Positions 25,401 through 39,126 of a DNA stretch of 64,000 bases are shown in pieces. The position numbers were made by a program, and so were the translations under genes. Source of the DNA: Eudromia elegans (taxonomy: Eukaryota > Chordata > Aves > Tinamiformes > Tinamidae); assembly GCA_003342815.1 (NCBI GenBank), contig PTEX01000164.1, positions 845,748 through 909,747 of the forward strand. Direction: 5' to 3'. How positions within the stretch are numbered: position 1 is the first letter of the stretch; each line of letters opens with the position of its first letter. The notes beneath the pieces are model-generated. The model was given only the letters and a program-made list of their open reading frames with translations. It was not told the DNA's origin and made no database searches.

Positions 25401-28400
25401 TCATGGTATTCATGGCATTAGTTCTGTTCTAGTCAAGCTCTCTATTGACTTTAAACTCTCTTAACATTTCACTACTCACGTGATTAGGGATTTTAAATGC
25501 ACTTCCCTTTCATTTGCACTTTCAAACGCACTTTCCCATTTCATATTTGTTATTTTGAATATATTCCTGTAGGAGCACTCATTTCTTTGCTTCTCTTAAA
25601 GGAAGGACCCCTCTTTTGCTGATTGAACAGAATACTGAATAAAAAACCAGATAGTAACAATGTATCATTAACTAAGAAGACTGGAGAACTTACATTTGCC
25701 AGTTACTGAGGTTGTGTCTTTGCTATGAAGCCAAGCTCCCTTCTGTAGTCTGGACATTCTATAGGGTCAGCAGCAGATATATGATGATTTTATCTGCATT
25801 ATATATGATGATTTTATGGTGTAGGCATTTTTTACATCCTTATCAGTATTATTTATTCATTTAAATACAGTAAGTGTTCACGTTACTCATGTGAAAAGTA
25901 CTCAAGAAAATTACCAAAGTTAGTTGATTACTCCAATTTATCAAGAAAAAGTAGCAACAAAGTCATATTTAAAGAGCAGCTCTGATATATTTCTAGCCAG
26001 AAGGTGGCATTAAATTGCCACAAATCGCCTTCCTGCACCACCTGCCACAGCAGAGCACTGGACAGCTCTGGACACTTCACATGCCTACAATCGTTTCAGT
26101 TGGTTATATTTATTGCTTTAACCACAAGACTATAGTTAAAAACTCTTGCTAAGTGGTAAACAGAAAACCTCTATTTCATCCCCGTCTGCTTCGCCTACAA
26201 GACTGGCCTCTGTTGTGTCTGCACTGGCTTTTCCAGCAGACAGTCACAAGACTCTGATAGAGCTCTGTGTTGGCATGTGGGGTCCGTTTTCCAAGCAGCC
26301 ACATCTGCATCAAGTCTCTGAAAGTTTACACTGAGAGGACTACTTGCCAGGCTCTGCAGCTCCTCTGGGAAGAAAATCCTTGGCTCAAGGCCACAAATCG
26401 AAGTGGAGCAGCCCTGCTGTTTGCTGTCACTGCTGCTGCCAGAGGCACCAGGCAGGCTACAGCCACTCTCTGCATGCTCTAAGCTCACCATGTATGTGGA
26501 GAATTGATCTCTGTTAACCCAAAACCACCAAGAGTCACAACAAAACCAGAACATGTTACTTCACTGGATTGCATTGCCAAAGCCGACTGCTGACCCCAAG
26601 TACCGACAGCAGCTAGTACATTTGCAAAGTCAAACAACACATATGCCCCATTCAGTACACATTTAATATAGATAACATCTAAAAAACACTCATGTATTTA
26701 TATTCAATGAACCTTTGCAAATACTGGTCTTTCATTTCCTTAGGAATACAATTAAAGGCAACTGACAATCTGTAGCAAATCCTACCCCAACTTCCACTGG
26801 GCATGGTTCAGTATGAGCAGCACGTACTGTACTGTCTTAACAGCAGCAGAGGGGCACTTCAAACACTCAGAGTATTTTCAGTGGACTACCTTTCCTGTGC
26901 TATTCTCCACTTTGACCCCAAGCCCAATGAAAAAGGCAACACAGTAGGAAGCAGTAGTTTGGCAGGACCCTCCATGAGTTTCCACCAAGTCCCTTCTCCC
27001 TCCAGCATTCACATCAATCATTTGGCCAGAGAGTTCACACATTTTACCAGAAGACAAAGTACCTCTAAATGATTCATAGTACTGGGGCTTTACACAAATA
27101 TCATGGAAGAAATATAGATAAACATGCTCAAAACATCTTTCAGATGCTGAAAGTTTCAAGTGGAAAAACTGTATGTGCACATCCTGGATTGACACAAAAA
27201 GAAAGCCTTATTGCCCTGAAAGTTCCCCCGTATAGTTCACGGCAAACTGCTCGATTCCCTACTGCAGTGCTCCGGATTTGCACAGCTCCCCTCAGCTCCC
27301 TGGAGCTTTTACACATTTTTGAGCAGGGAGGCTGCCCTGGGGCAACCAGAGTTTCAACTGCAGCTTGAACTGTCTGTCATAGACGCAAAGGCCCCCAGGC
27401 ACAGCATCAAAGCAGAATAAAGGCATGTCAGAAATACTCTCCGGCAACTCCTCTTTTATAGGGCAACACCTCTGCACCATATATGTGTGTGTATATATAT
27501 AACCATTATTATGTCTGCTTACAACTGCAGCTTGAGTACAGCTAGCCAAAAACAGCAACAAACTTGGAAAGCAAGAGGATCAGAGTAGGACAGGCTTTTT
27601 GGTGGTGACAAGGAGCTCCAATTATAGGCATTTAAAGAAATGATCAGCTTTGCTAACATTCACGTGGTAGCCTAGACCAACTGGGCCTTCAGTTCTGAGC
27701 ATGGGCTTTCAGAGAAAAAAAATGAAATTCAGGTTTGGAAGACTTGTAATTTCCAGTCATGAGTCACCCAGATTAGCAGAGCTTCCCAAACATCCACAAA
27801 TTGAATTTTCTTTCTCTAGAACTTGGTAGTGGAAGGACAAGGAGAAGACAGACTGAGATCAACTCTCATCAGGAAACAAGCAGCATGAAGTCAAGGGCTG
27901 TATCTGAATCCACCATATAAACACAGGGCATGTGCCCTGTCACTGCCATGAGGTAATTTAAGAAAAGGAGAGATTTTAAGTTAAAGGGTGATGGCAGGCA
28001 AGTGCTAATTCAAACCTTACTGCTACTCAGCTTGAAGCACGTGAAACTACTGAAAGCTCTCGAGTCCTCAGAGACTGAAGGAAATGCAAGCAGAGCCCCC
28101 TGAGGGAAACCATATTTCAGCAGGTCATGAGCAAGCCAATAATGATTTCCACTTCATTTATATGTGCACTAAGCATGTTTGGCATTACTTCAGAGAGAGA
28201 TTGGGGTCAAAAGTTCAATGAATATAGATCTTTCCTACGCACACTATGCTAGCAGAAGCATCCGAATGACCCTTAAGAAAAACACACAAAGAAACCCAGG
28301 TTCGCCTCGACTCTTGTCTGCCTGTCTTCATAGGACTTCCCAGCTGAGATCCATTACACAACAGCATGCAATAGCACTCTAACAGTTCTCTCATCAACAA

Positions 28401-31400
28401 AATATACCATATTTCATTCTTCATTAGCAAAATAATTTAGCTGTTTCCTTACACGAAACTAGCACAGTGAAAAGACAACCCCAAAGCTTACCTTGCGTTC
28501 TGCTCCACTATTAGGAAGTTTTGGTCTAGTGGACAGAGCACAGAACCAACAGGAACAGCATTCATGTTGTGATCTCCATACCGCCTTCTCATGTTGCTGC
28601 TACTGCGGACCAGCAAGACCTTTTCTTTCCTATAAGATCTCTTTAGGACTTCTCCTAAAAATCATACCCAGAATACGGGGTGGGGGGAGGAGAAGAGATG
28701 ATGCACATATGAGGGAATCAGAAATAAGCCATCTTCCCCAAACTATCAGCAGATGAACGCAGAATATTACAGAGAGGCCAACTGGAGCACTTAAATTAGC
28801 CAGTGTAAATACACCCTCTTGCAGTAAAATTGGAGGACGTGCCCTTGTTCTCTCCATGGCGAGACCTATACTGTAGCTGACACCTTGGCACAAGTTTCAA
28901 CATACACTTTCTCATCACACAAGCTGTAGGACACCAATTTTTCCAGGCAGAGACAAAACACTTGTTTTTGATGATATCCACATTGGCCTACAAATACGAA
29001 GCAACATTCTGCTTCTAAACAGACAACCTGCATGAGAGCAAGAGAAGGGCTTCTTTGACCAGTTTGTATGGGTTGGTTTGCCCAGAACCTGCAGCAGACC
29101 TCAGAGCTCAATTTATGAGAACTCAAATGTGTGAGTGAATTTGCAAGTTTTTGCTATCTGAGAAAGGCATAACTTACCTATCTAGAATAGGAACCAGGCT
29201 GCCCATTGCTCCCTGCCTCACAGCCCCTGCCATGACCTATAGCCATAGGATGGAGAACATCACCTATTAGCTACCAAGGCACTCCAGTTGCAAGTACACT
29301 GCCAAGGAGCACATTTAGAAGAGTCTAAGTTCTTAACTGTGCAAGGAGTGCAGGTACCATCCTGCACTACCCAAAGGAAGTTCTGAACCATCCTTTTACC
29401 CCAGGGAGGTAAGAATAGATGCTGGTTCTCCTGCTGCCCATCACTTCCTGCCCTCAAAGCCTGGAGCAGCAACTCTGCAAACCAGCCTCCTCCCTGGCCG
29501 TGTGGAGCAGCTGCTGCAAGCAGTTCCCTTGTGACCATCACTGCTGCAGCAGCTCTCAAAAGGGAGGGCAAAGCCCATTAGCTGCTTCAGTGCTCGTCTT
29601 CCCCATTACACAGCAGGAAAGGCCTGCACAGAGCTGACTTGGCTCTGTGGCCACGAGAGGCATTTAGAAGAAGGGTCTGCCAATCGATCATTCTGTCTCT
29701 TGGCAATGACGCCTTTAACTCACCTTTTAGGCTTTGAGGGCCTAACAGGCTTGGAATACCTACCTCACACATTTCTTGATACATGGCAGAGTTGTCTCCT
29801 CCTACACGACTCCAGAGTTTTCCCATGGGAGCTTTTCCATTCCCAGGAGTAAGACACTTTCTGTGGATGAGCTAAGAGGTGACCCTGCAAGCAAAGGTCT
29901 CCTCTAATTGTGCAAAGCACCCACTTATATCAGCCACTGATCTCCTGCCTTCCATGTCTTTCTTGACAAATACCCAAGTGACATGACACAGACTCTGATG
30001 ACTAGTCAAGTTTCAATGTGCAGTTTGCCTTTCTTTACATTGAAGTGGCAGGGAAGGGGAAGATTGCTGCTGCACCCGTCCATATTACACTGCTTTCGCT
30101 TGCAGACAGATGGTGCTTTCCAGCTATGTCAGCCTCCACAGAGCAAGGGGAGGAACAAAAATCTCTCAGGGAACAGAACACATCTTTCAAGAAAACCTCA
30201 AGCAAACTCAGGGGAAATAAGGGAGGAATAAGGGCTATTATTTACTTGCACAGGACTTGATTGAACTATATTAAGGTAATGAATACTGGCTGTGAAAGAT
30301 GAAGATTCATTTTTCCAGAATGCACATGCAGTTCTCTTGAACTGTAATAAGAGCTTTGCAATCTTGCACTAGGGATTATAAGTCTACCAGTCACACATTT
30401 TCATTTTGACTTTTCACCAGCAAAAGTATAAATAGAGGGGCTCCTATTACTCATCTTTTCAGAAGCTTTTCCCTTTCCCTCTTTTTTGGTAATTAAGTTC
30501 ACTAAAATTATACCACCACAATCTAACACTACTACGAAGCCCAAGTTTCTTTTCCACTGGTACTCATCTGCACTGCAAGACTGGAGCAACCTGTTAAAGC
30601 ACATGGAGAGCACTGTGTGACAGCCTTCTTGAGTCAGCGAGAAGAGAAACCACGCTGTATCACTAAACATGATTCCACCCCATTGCTTATGCTCCAGTTC
30701 CATTGGCATGAAAGGCACAAGCTGCCTTATTTACACATATGCACGCACTAGTGCACTCATTCACACACAGATGCTTTCCACCTTGGAGCAATAAAAATTA
30801 ATAATAAAAATAATTAAATCTCAGCAGTCTTCAAGCATTTGAAAGCCCTAGAGGCCCATTGTCAGATCCTCTGAAAACACATCAGCCTCCTCACGAGAAA
30901 GATCTGGGTTTGGTTCCTACAGCCTGGCTGTCAGAACTGAAGGGCCTGATCATAACACTTAGGCAATAGATTATCCCACTGTATTGACCTGCACTGCTCT
31001 AGGTTAATTCTTTTAATTGTCTTAGCACATCTTTTCTCATTAGGCTGATGTAACTTGTTTAAGCATACCCAGATTGATTTATGGCAGCACAAGAGACATT
31101 AATCAGATGCCTGCTCTCCAGTTAATGCACTCTGTAAGAAATGCTGAACAAGAGTCTCCTGCATGGGTGCTCCAGCCCTTTGCACTGAAAGCAAAGAGAA
31201 CCTCACAGCAAGAGTAGAATTAGGCTGTAATGAGAATGCTTCCGCCAGCCTTACTGTGGAAAGCAGGGTCACTGCCTCCTACTCACAATTCTCAAGTGCC
31301 ATTTTCTTTAAATACAGCTGCAATCAAGGAAACGGAATGTCTCATTAAAAGTTCGCCGACAGGAACTTGCTGGAGCCCATTGAAATCCTAAAACTCCATC

Positions 31401-32138
31401 AGGGGCAGGAAAGGTATCTCTGAGAATACAACCTTGTTTGCCTCTGTTTAAAGGGACAGTCCTTCAGAGAAGACATTCAATGTCCTTTGACTCCCTACAG
31501 TGCATTCCCTGCAGTTTTTGTTTCATTTAAGGAATGTATGTCATATAGAAGCCTGCATAGAACAGACTTCCTGCTTGATCATGCAATTTAGATGATGCAA
31601 TTCATAGAAAACAACACTCATATGCTGTAGGTAGTTGAAAAAACAGATGCTGTATTACAGTTCTTAATAGGACAAATAACAAGTTGGCTGCTATAAGGAA
31701 AAGACAGGAAACTGCAGACCTAAGCTACTTCTATCACTGTGTGTGCTCAAAATTAAATCTACTATATATATTCAATAAGAGGAAAGTAGTTCAACTGTGG
31801 GTACCACCATCCCACTGAAAGTCAAGATGAGATTGATCCCCAACTCCACATTTCTATCAAGACAAACAAGCAGACACCACACAGCCCACTTCACCACACC
31901 GCCAAAGCCAACAGGAGGTTCTGATTCTGACTACCCTATATAACCTGGCACTCTGCCATCTCTGCAGAGACTTCACCAGTCTCACAAGCTTTCCCACCAG
32001 CATGAGGGCTCTAGTGCAAGAACCCGCTCAGCCACCTCTCCCGGGTGTCACTGCTGCTGCGCAGCACTGCTCAGCCCTGCCTTGGTTAGCCAGCACATCT
32101 CGTTCTTCTCAGATTCCCAAATTCTTTAGATAGCTGTC
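25401..32138. other. Intergenic, no gene seen
   Basis: AT-rich unique DNA. Small features include a 16-bp near-tandem ATATGATGATTTTAT duplication at about 25778-25817 and a TG/TA patch near 27479-27502. Open frames up to 119 codons show no domain or exon structure. Confidence 0.6.
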
Positions 32139-32165
32139 TTTTTTTTTAAAAAAAAAAAAAAAAAA
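32139..32165. repeat. T9-A18 homopolymer junction
   Basis: Nine T are immediately followed by eighteen A, a low-complexity stretch that could form a short hairpin. No retroelement body is seen beside it. Confidence 0.85.
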
Positions 32166-35100
32166 GGAGTTACTGATGTGCTGATAAGTCTCAAAACTTG
32201 TTATAAGTCCCTGCTACTTACAGTCTAGTGCCCACAGATGCAGAGAAGGTGGGAGAAAACAACTGCATAAGCAAAAAAAAATAGTTTAAGTCACAGAAAC
32301 GCTCTCATAAATTATGTTCCAGCCTCATCTTTGTCTCTCAAACACAACCAAATGGAAAGCAATTTGGGCATTAGAAGAAAACAGAACAGAGGATACTGCA
32401 AGTAATGAAACCAACCAACTCAACAGCAGCAACAGAGGCAAATCCCACAGTTGAAAGGCTTCAGAAAGGAGAAACATTCCAACAGCGAACACATGGGGCT
32501 GTTGGCAAGGAAACACCTCAGGCTCCCTATCTTTCAGTTGGAAGAGTCACTCTAAGCAAACTGCTGAGAGGGCCAGAACTAAACAATACAGATGAAGGCA
32601 CAAACACCCCCCCTTCTCCTGTAGCAGGCGGCAAAGCACCAGCTCCCCCAGCAGACACACATTGCAGAAAAGGGAAGCATCTGGTGTCTGCTGAGCACCA
32701 GAGCTTCTCCAACAGCCATAGGAGTTGTGCTCTGCCTAGCCACCAGGCCCAAGGCAGGCAGTAAACACCCAGGCAAGAATCCATGTGCAGCTCCGCAATT
32801 GAAAGAAGGGAGTTTCCCAGGCTTCTAGTTCTGCACAAGAAGCTACAAAGAGCCACTCAGGGGCTTACTGAATAAAACAACAGCAACACACCTTTCTCCT
32901 TCACTGTTCTCCTAGCTTGCTTGACAGCTTCACAGCCAGATGCCTCTGCACCAGCTCAGCCCCACCTGGAGCCTCGCAGCAGCTGTCTCACCAGCATCCT
33001 ACCTGCTAAGAGCAACTTACTTTTACTTTCAGACCAAAAGAGGTAAGATATTTCTAAAAGTGTTATTAGATAATTCACACAACTCACACACACACATACT
33101 TAATGTGTTATTAATTATGAATTTTTCATGCAGGTCTACTCAAAAATATCAAAGACTGCTTTGATAGATCTAAAAGAACCAGCATGAACCTCTGCCCTTT
33201 GTACCTCACTAGGAAGAGTTCCCGAGACAGAAAGGACTGCACAGGCTCACAACCATATGCTGCTCCAAAGCAGCGCTAGCAGAAGGGATCTCAACAAATA
33301 ACACAGTAAAATCACTACCTTGACTGTTCTGCCTCTACCTTTGGTATGTCCCAGACCTTCACTTGAGCAGCACCCTTCTGCCCTTACTCAACACTTACTT
33401 CCCTTAAAATCCAGCCATGATTTTCCCTCCAAGCCTCAGCCTTATGCTTTCCCAAGGTCCCAGAACACACCTGATGCCACTTCCTAAATTTGCATAGCTG
33501 CTAATCCTACACACCTGCAGTAACCTGCAACCCACCTTCAAACGCCACTCATTTACACCCTTAGAAGGAAAATGTTATCCCCTTATCCTTGGGTGTTTTC
33601 AACATTTTGAAATATCAAAGCCAGTCAACATGTTCAGTAGGAGGATGAAAGTTTCAGAAATATACCTTCTTATGAATAAAGGAATGCAACAAGATAAATG
33701 AGCAAAATCAGTGGTAAATCCTGCCATGGATGCATCTAATGTGCTTGTAACATATGTACATGAATGTAAGTACTAGGGTAATTAGTTCTTAGTAATTAGA
33801 TTTGCCTTTTCTGACTTCCATAATTCATCCAGGAAAGCAAAATCCAAAACAAAATCATTCTGTCTCCAGGACACTATCACCTACTATTTCAATCACAGCT
33901 CAGAATTGCCTCCTGTCTGATAATTTTGTAGTAAGGTGTTAGAAAATCTCCAGATACCTGAGGTTTTCTTAAATGGTGAAATTTCACTTAAATTGTATAA
34001 AGAGAAACTGACTCATATCCTGTCACTATAACATGCCACATACAGTATTTTCTGCAAACATGCTCCCCCCCAAGAGATTTTCCCCCAGTTTAAGAGGTAA
34101 AACATTCATATTTGATTCCCTCTGCTTGGGCCAATGTTGATCCCTTCACATATTACCAAACAAGAACATCTGACAGTTTATTCCAAGCACCATTCTGCAG
34201 ACAGCGTGATGAGAGTGTCCAGCGTAATGAAAACCTGCATTTAAACTGTCAGCAAATCAGACTGCCAATCTGACACAATTCTAAAAGCAAGAGAAAATAT
34301 CACTGGCATTTATGAGGGTGTGAAGATACCTATCCTGATACCTTAGCTTTGGGAGGCTGCTAAGTAACAGAGAGCTAACAAGGAGCTTGGTTCAGGTTAT
34401 AGCAAAGCACAGAAGGCTGAACACAACTGACAAGTGGAGAAAAAAGAATCAAAACCATTGAAAAATATCTCTAGTTCTTGTTCACTGCAAAACCAGTTGA
34501 CAAACGAGTGTGCAGATTAACTTTTCTTGAGGTTTTATTGAAAAAGAATAGATTCTGTATTGTTACAAATGAAAAGCTATATATCTATGGCTGGCTCAAG
34601 AACTTTTGGACAAGCTTCCTTAAATGAGTAAAGGAAGACAGAGCAGGACAAAAATGATGCTAAAGCTCTAAGATGAGAAGCAATCATTGGGAGGAGCAGG
34701 ATCTTCAGGGATCATAGACCTGCTTCTTACATCTCAAAGAAAACTCATAGCAGTGCATCCCTGGTAGTTCTCATTAGTCTGTGACTGACAGAGAAACAAT
34801 CCAGATAGGCAAAAAGAGAAATGAATGGTTTAGGTGACACACAGAGTAGACCTTTGCATACAGGGCACAAAACAGGAAAAGAAATGTCAAGCTGAACAAA
34901 TGAGGAGACTATTCAAGCAGTGCACAGAGAACTATTCTCCAAAGTGGGAGCGGAAATGCCATTGCCTCAGCCATTTAAAAGCAAGGACACCAAGAACTTA
35001 TTGTAGAGAATAAGATCATAATTTAATAGCTCTCTTTTAACTCTAACCACAACTGTCGATCACAACTAACAAGAACATCAACTTTTGCTAGAGCTAACAT

Positions 35101-38100
35101 AAGCTGAGACTACTTTTTGTCTTTCTCTTCTTTCTCATCTATTTTTCTGCCTCATGCAAACATTATTTGCCAAAGATTGAAGCAGGATGACAGCAGTTTT
35201 CCAACTGTGTGAAATATGAGAACAATGTAAAAGAACCTGATCATTTACCATTCCTTAAAAAAGATGTTATGACAACCGTTTTTAAAGAAAGTCTTGCTTA
35301 TTAGACACAGCTTTTACAGAAATGGATGGGCACACTTTAATGTGCAGTCCCCATGCCCAGTTACATCTCTATCACATCTAAAGCTCTGATGAAGAATTAC
35401 AACAGACAAAGTCTCCCCACAGTTGAAGCTGTGGCAAGGAGCTGCTATTGCTCGTGGCAACAGCACTGTTGATTTGATGGGCTAAAGCTGACTGCCTAGG
35501 GACTCTCTGTCTGTCCCGGCCTCTCAATCATATGAAGATGTTAGCGTTTGGTGGAAAAATCAGAAAGTTCAGCTACTGCTACCATACTAAGGCAAAGAAT
35601 CAGCATTTTCTCAGTAAATCTACTCTCAGAAATAATGCACTGGTTTCTGCTCTATAGATGTCCATCTCACACCTAAAATGTGTTTTGAATGATGATGCTG
35701 AAAATGGACTTTACACTCTGCTTCCTTTTCTTCCAGTGCTCCTCTACAGATTATAACATATTTTTTAAGTGAGGTGAGTCTCTCCTGTTTGACAGGATCA
35801 AATATGCAAGTCTTTTAATCAGAAATGAGGAAAAAAAACCCCACGGAAATAGCTCAGCACTAAGTGCTAAAACATATTGCCATATCCTTAAGAGGACAAG
35901 CTCTGTACTGCAGACATTAAGTACTAGGGCTATTAAGAAAATTAGTATTTTGTAGGCACAAAGAACTCTCACTCTGAGTCATTGCATTTGGACTCCCTAT
36001 ATTGAAAAGTTTTTCTCATGTCCTAGGGACACTCAATTAACTTCAGTCCCTCTTGACAGCAGGGTGCATCACAGCTGCAGTTATATCTTTCTAAGATCAC
36101 CCTCATACAACATTTAAAACAACTGTCATTCCAAAGTACAAGGACTATCAATTCAGCACAAAGCAAGACAAGCAAGTGCAAATTGTACACAGTCATTTTT
36201 TCTGTCTAGCTACAAGCATATTTGTTTTTATGTGTAGACAGAAACATATCTCATTTTCAAGACTTCCCGAGTTAGTTGGGTCTCTCTTTTAAAGCTAAAG
36301 TGTCAGCAGCAGAACGATCAGGTAGTGCTAAACCCCACTCTCCACTCACGTCTCGCTTGAGTTGATACCACAAACAAAAGGTTTATATGATTACACTTTT
36401 GTTATACGTTATCTTTTGTTCCTGAAATCCTAAAGATTCTAAATGTGATTTCTATCCCAGAGCCTTTTTTTTTTTTCTGGAGTAAACTCCTGAATAGGAC
36501 AGAACTATGAGCTTCCCAGTATTTGCCTTCAGCACAAAGTGAGCAGTAAGCAAGCCCACTCTGGCTAACTCCCTCTCCACACAGACCTCACACCTTCTCT
36601 GTCTCCTTGACATTAAATGAGGATTTCCAAAACTGACTGTTGTGCACTGCAGGACAAATGAAGTACATTACCTCTTCTGCATTCTGCACAAACATAACAA
36701 AATGAGCATCCTATCTTTTGCACTTTGGGATAGCAGAACAAAATTTAAAGTCACTTTCCCTCATCTCACCCTAAAAGTCCTACCCCAAAGATAATTAGGA
36801 GTTTCTAAGCCAAACACCATGGAGTGTTTCATCAATTATCCGTGAGTCCACCAGCTCCAACCACATTTGAAGGTACATCTTCTCCCCATTAGTTCTGTCC
36901 AGTCAAAGAACAGCACGTAGTGATGACGCATCCGTTGTAGATAACGATATCAGCTGATTTGATTTACTAAGAAAGCTAAATTTATTATGCAACATTTTAC
37001 AAGTATAATTCTGCTTTCCCTTGATGGCATAAATTCAATATTATCTCCCCTGAGACAAGAAAACCAGTCCCTTTATTATCCAGACGTGACCCCCAGAGCC
37101 AGATTCCATTTTAGAGACGGGAAATGGCCATATCTCTGATTAAAAGGGAAACTTTAATCAAATAAAGTGCCTCAACAAGCAAGAGCCAAGATTCCAATAC
37201 TCCTGACTGCTGCGGAGCAATAATCCAAAGTCACATCTCCCCCCAGCCCATTACCATCTCGTGTAAGCGTGACATCCATCCAAAACAGGAAGAACATCCA
37301 TCAGCAGTTTTTTTTATTAAGAGCTGATCCTCCTCCACTTATGTTTTCTCTTGGGAACACTTCCTTAATGTGCTCCCTCTGGTTCTGCTTTGGGACCCCC
37401 AGAAGGGTGAGGTTTGGGGCTCAGTTTAGCTTTTCTTTTTCGCCCACTAGCAACAAGACAAGGTGCTCACAGAAAACAAGTAACCTACACCACGCAGCCA
37501 GTGCAGCAGCCATGAGCTTATCTCACTACCCTTCAAGTAAGACTCTTCTCTTCTCTTGGATACTTTCTGTCCACACTCTGAAACAGTCTTTTTGAGCAGT
37601 TAGAATATTATCCTCTCTACAGGTCCAGCTCAAGAGCTTTAGCCCTACAGCCAGTGGTGTATTCCTGAAGTCTTACATCATGGGTAATGGATGAATAACA
37701 AATGTTAGTAATGACAATAAGGATGTCCAGGGGTAGCATTTATGTATATGTGCCTTAAGGCTCCACTCCTGCACAAGTGCCATCAGATCTGTATGCTGCT
37801 CCATGCGGAGATATGTCTTAAAGCCTTTCTGGTCATCTGGACAGTTTTCTTTCAACCAAGCTAGCTACAGCCACTGACAGAATAAATTACCTCCCTTTTG
37901 GCCACAGCAGCCCAGTTCAGTGCTACGCAAGCAAATGAAGGAGCCAGAACTCCACACCTACCCGCTCATGCTTCAGCTCCAAGATCTAATTATTTAATAC
38001 ATTGCTCTGCAAAGACATTCCTTGGAGCAGTCCATGCGTCACTCTTGCTATCAATGTAATGTAATGGTTTTTACCCTTTATTCAGACATAAGCATCTTCC

Positions 38101-38329
38101 TAAGAGCAAAGCACCTGAACAGAGTGACATCTCTGCCCCAGAAGGTTTGCAGTTGGAGTGACTGGTCGGACAAAATGTGGCAAGATCCCTACACGCTTGT
38201 TTTTTTCCCTGGATGTTTGTCTGTGTGTTATGCATACACACAACAGCACTAACTGCACTATCCTCTGCTTTCTAGTCTTATCTTAAACCGTCTCTGAGAG
38301 CTGCACTGCTTTCCCGGGGCTGACGTGCT
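32166..38329. other. Intergenic, upstream of cholinergic locus, no gene seen
   Basis: About 6 kb of AT-rich DNA ahead of the CpG island. By position it may hold cholinergic enhancers or a silencer. I looked for a full 21-bp REST/NRSF site and did not find a convincing one by eye. No coding exon is supported. Confidence 0.6.
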
Positions 38330-38942
38330 CACCTTCCCATCACCCGTTCCCGGGAAACCCCGACTCCTGGGCCGCCTCCTTTGGCAATTCGGACGGGGTT
38401 GAAGGAGCGGGCGCGGGCATGCGGTGAGGGGCGCCCGGGCTTGGCGCGGCGCCGCAGCCTCTCGCTGCGGGCAGTGCGTGTGGAGGCAGCGGGCTCCCCG
38501 GGAAGAGGAGGGCGGTCAGGAGGCGGCCTCTGCGGGGCCCCGCGCCCGGCACCCGCGCCCGTGTGTGGAGGCGCCGCGGGCTCTCCGGCGGCGAGCGCGG
38601 CCCCGCACTGCCCGGCCCGGCCGCGCTGCCCGCGGGCTGCGGAGGGCGCCGGGGGGCGGCGTCGGACCGCGCTGTTGCCCCGCGCTCCCGGCGGCAACGA
38701 GGGAAGCGGCGGGGGAAGCAGTGGGGCTGCGGCGGCCGCGCCGTCGGGGGGCGCGGGCTGCCAGTGACCCCCGCAGCTCGGGCGCCCTTCTCCGCGTTTC
38801 CCCGCGCGGGGCGGGGCGCGCAGGCGGCGGCGGGGCCGGGGGGCGCGCAGCGAGGGAGGGCACAGCCAGGGAGGGAGGGAGCGGGGCCGGCGCGGCGCGT
38901 GGGGGGCGGGTGGGGTTTCTCTCCGCGGCGCTTATTAGTGTC

Positions 38943-39014
38943 ATGATGGAGGGCCGGCCCCTCGGATCCGCCTCAGAGCGGCGGCGAGGGCTGGTGGCGG
39001 CCGCCGGGAGGTGA
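38943..39014 (+). promoter_or_regulatory. Candidate 23-codon uORF in SLC18A3 leader
   Basis: Two adjacent ATGs (38943 and 38946) open a frame that begins [17 protein letters not shown]. It ends at TGA 39012-39014, 112 bases before the SLC18A3 ATG. The TGA overlaps the splice-donor-like GTGAGC at 39011. Whether it is translated depends on the transcription start, which I cannot see. Confidence 0.45.
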
Positions 39015-39016
39015 GC
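39010..39016 (+). promoter_or_regulatory. CHAT: Splice donor, probable R-type CHAT/SLC18A3 leader exon
   Basis: GGGAG|GTGAGC fits a strong donor at 39010/39011, upstream of the SLC18A3 start. If it is spliced to CHAT exons near 45.4 kb, SLC18A3 becomes wholly intronic to CHAT, the arrangement known from mammals, flies and worms. This is inferred from position and motif. Confidence 0.55.
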
Positions 39017-39032
39017 GGCGGCGGCGGCGGCG
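39014..39032 (+). repeat. CGG trinucleotide run, about 6 units
   Basis: A GCGGCGG run of about six CGG units starts just after the leader donor. It is a common GC-rich promoter microsatellite, and length variation is possible. Confidence 0.8.
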
Positions 39033-39126
39033 CGGGCGGCTCTCGCTCCGGCGGCGAGGGAGGCGGCGGCGGGGCCGCCCCCGCCGGGCCCCATGCGGAC
39101 GGCGGCGCCGCGGCGCTGAAGCGGCC

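Noticed and set aside
32405-32764. 119-codon + strand frame
   Set aside because: Overlapped by minus-strand frames of similar length; no domain, no splice context.
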